A DNA stretch of 64,000 bases from Yamagishiella unicocca (Eukaryota > Chlorophyta > Chlorophyceae > Chlamydomonadales > Volvocaceae): the NCBI GenBank assembly GCA_003116995.1, contig BDSL01000090.1, forward strand, positions 1 to 64,000. The letters are read 5' to 3'. Below, piece by piece: positions 58,101 to 64,000 of this stretch; within the stretch, counting starts at the first letter, position 1, and each line of letters begins with the position of its first letter. Below the pieces are notes generated by a model, which was given only the letters and a program-made list of their open reading frames with translations, searched no databases and was not told where the DNA came from. The translations under genes were made by a program, and so were the position numbers.

Positions 58101-61100
58101 CACCGAAATCGAAGGTTACACGCTGCAGCTACCAGATGCCTGCCCGAGGTATGTGAAGGCTAGGATGACTCGCCTGCGTGCTAGTACCACTAGCGCCATT
58201 ACGGGAACAACCAAGCCGTGCGCTGTGTTCGTGTCGCAAGGCATTATCGTTCGATCGGGCGCGTGCTTGCTCGTAACAGGTGTCGGCAGATAGATGTATG
58301 GGCCTCTGAGCCACAATCCGTTGTTGTGTACATCCCCTGTCCGATTTTACCTTACCCAACCTTGTCGCTGACGGACGGGCAGGCCAGTAACGAGCGAGGC
58401 GTTGCAAGCAGGCAAGATACCATGCCAGCAGGAGGCCCCGCCGCCAGAGGACGCCATCCCTGCTGGTCAGTCAGGGGCTTTACGGACAGTGTCGGAAGTA
58501 GATGCCGCGCATGGAGGTCATGAGCACCGCCACCGCCTTTGCACCGTGTACGTGCATACATATGCGTGTAATGCTTGCAGCGACAGCAATCATCAGTTAC
58601 GAGAGTCCGTCCAAGAGTCCGTCCAGTACTGACCTGAGGCTCCGGACGTGCCGTGCGCGCGTATTGAATTTCCTAGCCGGCGAGGTGTATCGATTATGTG
58701 GACAGTGCACGCGTGGTGCGTGGCGCAAGCGTTTTTCTTCTCTTGATACTTCGTGACAATCCACATGTATGCCTATGTGTGTCCAGGCACGGCCCATCTT
58801 GGCCGCGCGCAGCGCAGCTTGCGCGCCGTGGCTACAGCCGTTGATGCACCGGTGACCCTCCTCACGCCCCACCGGCCCGACATCGTGTTTGACATCTGTG
58901 TCGACGATGATGGCGTCGCTAATAATGCTTGCAATGGTTCGACTGGCCCCGCGCACCCGGCGGTCTTGCCGCCGCCTGTTCTGAAGCGGCAGTCGTCAAC
59001 GAATGCAGCAGACGCGAACCTCGCCGGTGCGACTGCGCCGGTGGGTGAATACGGCCGCGACGGTGGTGTTCCAGACGGAAACAACGAAGGAGGCCAAGGA
59101 ACGCAGCTGCAGGAGGCGGAGGGACTTCCAGCCGCAGGAAATGGCGACGGTTTGGGAGCGGTGGGCAACGGCCGCGTCACACTCCTCTCGGCTGTGCTCG
59201 GCAAGGGTGCTTTCGGCCGTGTCATGGAGGGGATGTACGACGGCCAGAAAGTGGCGGTGAAGCTGGTGGCGGACATGCAACAGTGGGGAGCGCCATCGGA
59301 CGCATTGGTGAAGAGCTTCGCGCAGGAAGTTGAGGTGCGTGCATTTGCGGATAGGGACAGGAGCAAGGTAAGGCAGTAGTCTGGTTGAAGGTAAGCCTGT
59401 GATTGGCTGCATGACAGGTGCAGTGCATCACGCCGTAGCTGATGTGCGATGGGGTCTGTATGCCTTAGCTTAAAGTAAGGTTGTTGGGCTTGGAGTACGT
59501 AGTGACTCGATGCTCCCCTCATTACCAATATCGTTTGACAACTACGTCACCAGCCGATTTGAAATATTCGGAATCGTTGCCACGCACGCGCACGCTGTAT
59601 TTGGCTAGGTGCTGCTGTCTCAACCCGCCGGCGGGGGTGTGATACTATTATTCAAACCTTCCCGTCGTATGGCTGTTTAGGTGCTGGGCCGCTGTCAGCA
59701 CCCCAACATCGTCCGCCTGATCGCGGCGTGCGTGACACCGCCCCGGCTTTGCCTGGTGATGGAGCTCATGGAGGCCTCCCTGGAGCGGGTGCTGTACGGA
59801 AACAAACCTGCAGAGCCGATACCGCTCGAAAAGGTGCGTATCCGACTCAGCATGCAGTAGTAAATCAACTTGGAATTTTTAGCCTAGGTAAGGGTACAGC
59901 TGCATGCCAAGGACTGTGATATGTAATGTCTCCTTCCTATGATTGCCATTCATTGGGACGGCGGTGTAGTGAAGGCAACTTCCTTTGCCATAGGTCTCCA
60001 TCCACCGTGGCTTGGTCGATGTGTTGCGGTTTTAGGTTGCTTTGCTTGGCCGTTATTGCTTGCTCATTCTCGCAGTGCTGGCTATAGTTTGAGGAGGTAA
60101 TAGCCGCTAACTGACATTAATCCTACCTCCAATCCTAACTCCCTTGTGGCTGGTAGGCGTTGCACATTGGGATTTGTATTTGTAACGCCCTGGCGTGGTT
60201 GCACCCCACCATCGTGCACCGCGACCTGAAGGTGCGTCGTGCATGTGTAGGACACGGTAATGAACGGAGGCAACGACGGACGATGTGCGCCGGGATTCGA
60301 ATAAGGGGAGGAATGCATTGCCCAGACAAACACTTGGTTTGGATGGGCGAGACGGGCGTACGTTTCCTTAGGCTTCGCACCAACATCCCCGCCCTGGCGT
60401 GCCTATCTTTCGTCGACTCCTATCCCCCCCACTCCTCCCCATTTCGCCCGGCTGCTGCCAGCCTGGAAACGTGCTGCTCAATAACCCCTGGAGCGACCGC
60501 CCCACCGTCAAGCTAACGGTACGTCCGCAGGGGCCGCTATCCCACAGCGCCTGGCTAGCGGGCTTACGAGCGAAAGCCCTGCCGGTGTGGTCATGTAGCG
60601 GCAGCCATCTGGAGGAAACCGTGGATTTTACGACTGAATCCAGTCCGCGTCTGACGCGAAGCTTATCGAGACCCCACATGTATTCCCTACCACGCAAATG
60701 CGCTCCGTCCTGACCAAACACAGGACTTCGGGCTCTCCCGGCTGCGCATCACCGTGGTGCCTACGGAACACCCGGACGCGGGCACGGTAGGTGACGAGGT
60801 GGCTGAGTTGTCCCATGCGAACCTACGTGGAATGGGCGCGCGTGTGTCTCAGATATACGCATGCGTACGCGATGCTTTTCGTTTCCTAACACACATGCGT
60901 GCCTCGCCGGGACTGAAAATGAGCATCTCCCCGTACATCTTTGATTCGCTTGTATGTCCTGCGTCCGCTGCCAACTCTACGGACCAACCTGTCGCTGGCG
61001 CGCGTCCGCTGGATGACCTGGCAACATGAATGGCCAACATGGCGCGCGGCAACATATCGTCGGCACTGGTGGTGATCGATGCCCTTACCGGTGGCGTTGT

Positions 61101-63281
61101 CGTTTCCAGCCGGCTTACATGGCACCCGTAAGTAGTAAAACTGCTATTGCGCGCGCGAGGGTGATGTATGCCGGTAAGACGGCGCGTGAGCAATCCAGGG
61201 ATCTTGCTCGTTTTGCCCACCTCGATTGATGCGGCTTGGCGTCGACGTCGCGTTTCCCGCCAGCAGATCGTCATGGCCGCAGATCTTCTGCCTGATGGGC
61301 AGACGCCCTGATTTGCATGAATAATGCCTTTCGGTTTGCCAGGTAGAGGTACAATATTGCGTTTGTCAATGACGTACTTATTTCCGTTGTTGTCTAGAGG
61401 AAACGAAAAGGTTCTTCCTCCTTCGTCCTTACGCCCGACAGGAGTGCTTTGACATTAGCAACGAGCTTCTCTTCCATCAGGCGGTAAGCACGTACCATCG
61501 ATCGTGTTAATTGCGTATTTGGCATCCTGCACTCGCTCATTAGTTTGCTTTCCGTTCTTGGGCATGCATATATAGGACGAAAAGATGACCACATGCCAGG
61601 TTTCAGCTGTCACGCATCATGCTTTTAAATGCTGGGCCACCGCTCATCCCGCAAATTGAGGCGTTTCGTTTTGAAGAAGTGAAAGGTTAGGGGACGGGTC
61701 GTGGGGATCGCAGAGCGGCCGCCCCGCTCCCCCATGATCCTCCCCTCTTTTGTTGCGGCGTCAATAGGGGGATGATCGGGGAAAGGTATTATAATACAAA
61801 AGAACAAAATTCTGAAATGTTCCTGACGTTCCTGATGTTTACAGGACGGAAAGACGTTTACTATATGTCTAGCTATATGCCTAGCTGTACACGTGCGTGC
61901 ACGGCAGCTTACCCTCGGTACAGTCGATGCACCCGCTGGCAAATGCAGCTAGTTCATTCCGTAGTGGTGTTATGTGCGCGCGTGTTGGTCCCCAGTTTTT
62001 CGTAGGGGTTTTACGTGTCTCTGGGAGTGCATACACAGAGCAGCTTGCCCAGCCGTCTTTTATACGAGTGCATCCTGTGAAAGCCACTCGTTTGTGCACT
62101 GGCGGCTGCCCGCTTCTCAGGACATCTACTCCCTCGGGGTGCTGCTGTGGGAGATGTTCACTGGACGCAAGCCGTGGTCGGGAATAAGTCCGCTGGTGAT
62201 CGCTTACACGGTAAGGCCTGTCCGCACGGCCAAGCGTAACCTCCCCGCCTTTTGACAGGTGCTGGATAAATATGGCTCTGTTCATTGCCGGCATTCGTAC
62301 CTCCTTTCTTCGCCACTTTACCGCTGTGCACACCGCTAGCTGCACTCACTAGCCAATCAGGGTCCTGCTTGCCGCCCCATCAATTACATGGATAACCGTG
62401 TGCGGCTTGGTGTCAGGTAATGCTACCTAACATTGTGACGTACAGGTAAACAGCGTGGGCTATTTTTGTCTTAACGATTTATCTTAACGATTTATCTTAA
62501 CGAGCAGAACATCCGCTCCGCGCCCTATCAGGTCACTTACAAGCGTCAGCGCTTGCCGCTCGACGCTCTGGAAAGCACGCGCTGTCCACGCAAGCTGTGC
62601 CGGCTGCTGCAAGAGTGCTGGGACCGTGATCCTGCCAGACGACCGGCGGCGGCTGAGGTAGCCAAACATCTGACGCTGGCGCTGCAGCAGGTACGTATTT
62701 TCTTCCAATGTGGGTATTGGCATCAGCATGGGCATTTATCACTGCTAAGCTTCGCAGTCCGTATGGCCACTGGCACTGCTGAGTTACGCAAATGGATAGG
62801 CACACGGGAGTTGCTTGAATGATCTTCATGTATATGCACATGGGAGCTGCTCGAATGATCTTCATGTATTGATTGATGCCCCGTATCGTAGGTGTTGCTG
62901 CGCTAAAACCATCAGCAGCCCATACATTTATTATCGTGGTTATCTTCCGCCTATTTGCCGCACCTTTCTGCCCTGGCTTATATAGGAGCTGACGCAGCTC
63001 CCTATGCGGCAGCTAGCTTGGTGGCCTTACCACTTCGTTTTTGTTTCGTGCCAACTATATAATACTGCTGCGCTTAATGTCGCCACATACAGGTGCAACA
63101 GGACGCCGATCCACAGGGCACGGAAACGCGTGATACATGGCAAGCCGACGAGGCAGCTGCTGTAGGCCAAGCCGACGAGGCAGCCTCAACAATCGCCACA
63201 GCATCACCGTTTGAAACAGTTGGTATGTCGACGCAGCTGGTCTCAGCTGTAGATTGGCAACAGTCTTCAGAATCCCAGTAA
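52131..63281 (+). CDS. Receptor-like TKL protein kinase, single-pass membrane
   Basis: Eighteen exons join in phase to about 990 residues: 52131-52586, 52834-52918, 55550-55650, 56098-56549, 56804-56930, 57375-57565, 58065-58148, 58383-58465, 58787-59334, 59681-59833, 60157-60231, 60462-60518, 60724-60786, 61110-61127, 61442-61483, 62121-62210, 62532-62690, 63093-63281. The N-terminal half (ITRNVTITTDP, IRLANGVTLAFRHVIVEG, AAMIVEDAA) resembles the extracellular part of volvocine receptor-like kinases. A membrane helix AVVVALLLVVAVVLIHRRR lies at about 419-435. The kinase core is complete: GKGAFGRV loop, VAVK Lys (about 685), HRDLK, PGNVLLNNPW, DFG, PAYMAPE, DIYSLGVLLWEMFTG and CWDRDPARRP. It should be an active Ser/Thr or dual-specificity kinase. 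No signal peptide is seen at 52131, so an upstream exon is likely missing. The second intron uses a GC donor. The 55651-56097 intron may hide a further exon. Confidence 0.92.
57110..57340 (+). repeat. Dispersed element, copy 2 of the pair 46060/57110
   Basis: Colinear with 46060-46350. It lies in the intron just upstream of the transmembrane exon of the kinase gene and ends about 35 bases before that exon. Confidence 0.6.
61110..61127 (+). other. 18-nt microexon coding PAYMAP in the kinase activation segment
   Basis: CCGGCTTACATGGCACCC is flanked by TTTCCAG and GTAAGT. It supplies exactly six codons, phase 0 on both sides, that complete the activation-loop P+1 motif between the DFG exon and the GAGTGCTTTGAC exon. 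Confidence 0.85.
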
Positions 63282-63566
63282 TTCCTGTGAGGTATCACAA
63301 GCCACTTACCGATGGCACCGCCGCAACGCCCGCGGGGCGACTGCGGCGACGATGACGGGGGCGGCCTCGACAGCAGCGGCCTCGAAGGCGTTGGACGCGC
63401 AAGGCGATGGCGTACCGCACCCAGGCAGCCGCGCCAACAGCTGCTGATGGCGCCGCCGCCGCCGCGTGCCCTATGCGAGGAGTGACATATCAGATAGGGT
63501 AGAATTCGGAACTGCTAGGCTAGCTGGGGCCTAGCGGGCGGCCCTGCTAGCGGCCCTATTCGCCTG
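63282..63566. other. Kinase 3' flank up to the family fragment
   Basis: The kinase 3' UTR should lie here, though no TGTAA is seen. A small frame from ATG at 63312 to 63485 is GC-rich and shows no homology that I recognise. CTAGGCTAG and CTAGCGG-type short repeats lie at 63510-63570, right before the start of the duplicated family sequence. Confidence 0.35.
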
Positions 63567-63792
63567 CTAGGCTGCTGCTCGTGAGGCGGTGCAGCGGGAG
63601 GCCGAGCAGCAGGCGGCGCAGCGGCACGAGGCACAGCGGCAGCTGTTGGAGGCCGAACAGCGGCTCGCGGAAATGCGGCGGGAGGCCGACATGAAGGAGC
63701 AGCAAAGGCTCAGAAATAAAGCGTCTGAGGCGGCCCTCATAACGTGCATAAACCGCGGTCTGGAAGAACGTCTCCGGTATCTCGAAGAGTAA
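63567..63792 (+). pseudogene. 3'-terminal fragment of the tandem family (third copy)
   Basis: The sequence from GCTGCTCGTGAGGCGGTGCA to the stop TAA matches the end of exon d of family copy 2 (from about 50329) with only about half a dozen substitutions, and the match continues past the stop (GCGGCAAGGGCAAATGGAAA). The frame is open to the same stop. The 5' exons are absent, so this is a truncated copy unless an exon start lies within 63540-63570. Confidence 0.8.
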
Positions 63793-63869
63793 GCGGCAAG
63801 GGCAAATGGAAAGCATTCGCAACTCGCGGCCAAATGAATGGCCTAGGGGCAGCGTGATGACTGGGACAT

Positions 63870-64000
63870 GACAGCGGGGGGACTGGACTTGGCGGCACGC
63901 CAAGTCGGCACGTCGGACTTGGCGGCATGTCGGACTTGGCGGCATGTCGGACTTGGCGACGGTGGGGTCCAACGCCGGACTTGGTGAGGAGTGAGGATCC
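63870..64000. repeat. GGACTTGGCGGCA-type direct repeats
   Basis: ACGTCGGACTTGGCGGCATG and close variants recur four to five times in the 3' flank of the third family copy. The corresponding flank of copy 2 (50600-50680) has fewer units. Confidence 0.75.

Overview
The window is nuclear DNA of a volvocine-type green alga, a relative of Chlamydomonas and Volvox. The evidence is a pherophorin gene with a hydroxyproline-rod coding tract, many short GC-rich exons with GT-AG introns, TGTAA polyadenylation signals, dense private minisatellites in introns, and a transmembrane TKL-type receptor kinase. All gene models were built by eye: exon ends were chosen so that donor and acceptor sites and codon phases agree across every junction.

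Layout. (1) 1-7233, minus strand: the 5' part of a pherophorin, running off the left edge. It has a signal-peptide exon, an exon with the start of the pherophorin domain, a 2.3 kb intron, then the end of the domain and more than 3.7 kb of polyproline coding DNA built from a roughly 384-bp higher-order repeat. (2) 11058-13101, minus: a membrane-anchored thioredoxin/PDI-like protein with an SxxC instead of a CxxC site. (3) 14128-18812, minus: an Obg-family GTPase of about 914 residues in seven exons. (4) 20136-36972, plus: a 25-exon gene for a type I membrane protein of about 2405 residues with a clostripain-like (C11) peptidase domain, Cys-rich modules, a CUB domain, a YDGYGDGW module, a transmembrane helix and a short repetitive tail. 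(5) 37372-37713, plus: mitochondrial ribosomal protein bS21m. (6) 40735-50544, plus: two tandem copies of an unrecognised four-exon gene with a possible zinc-finger-like exon and a coiled-coil C terminus; a third, 3'-end copy lies at 63567-63792. (7) 52131-63281, plus: a receptor-like TKL kinase with an intact catalytic core.

The large surface proteins (pherophorin, C11-CUB protein, receptor kinase) suggest extracellular-matrix and cell-surface biology. Obg, bS21m and the thioredoxin-like protein are housekeeping or organellar. The most novel items are the C11-CUB membrane protein with a roughly 585-residue insertion near its membrane helix, and the tandem orphan family with a near-identical terminal copy 13 kb away. 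The long intervals 7234-11057, 37714-40734, 44621-47367 and 50545-52130 hold mainly repeats and decayed sequence.
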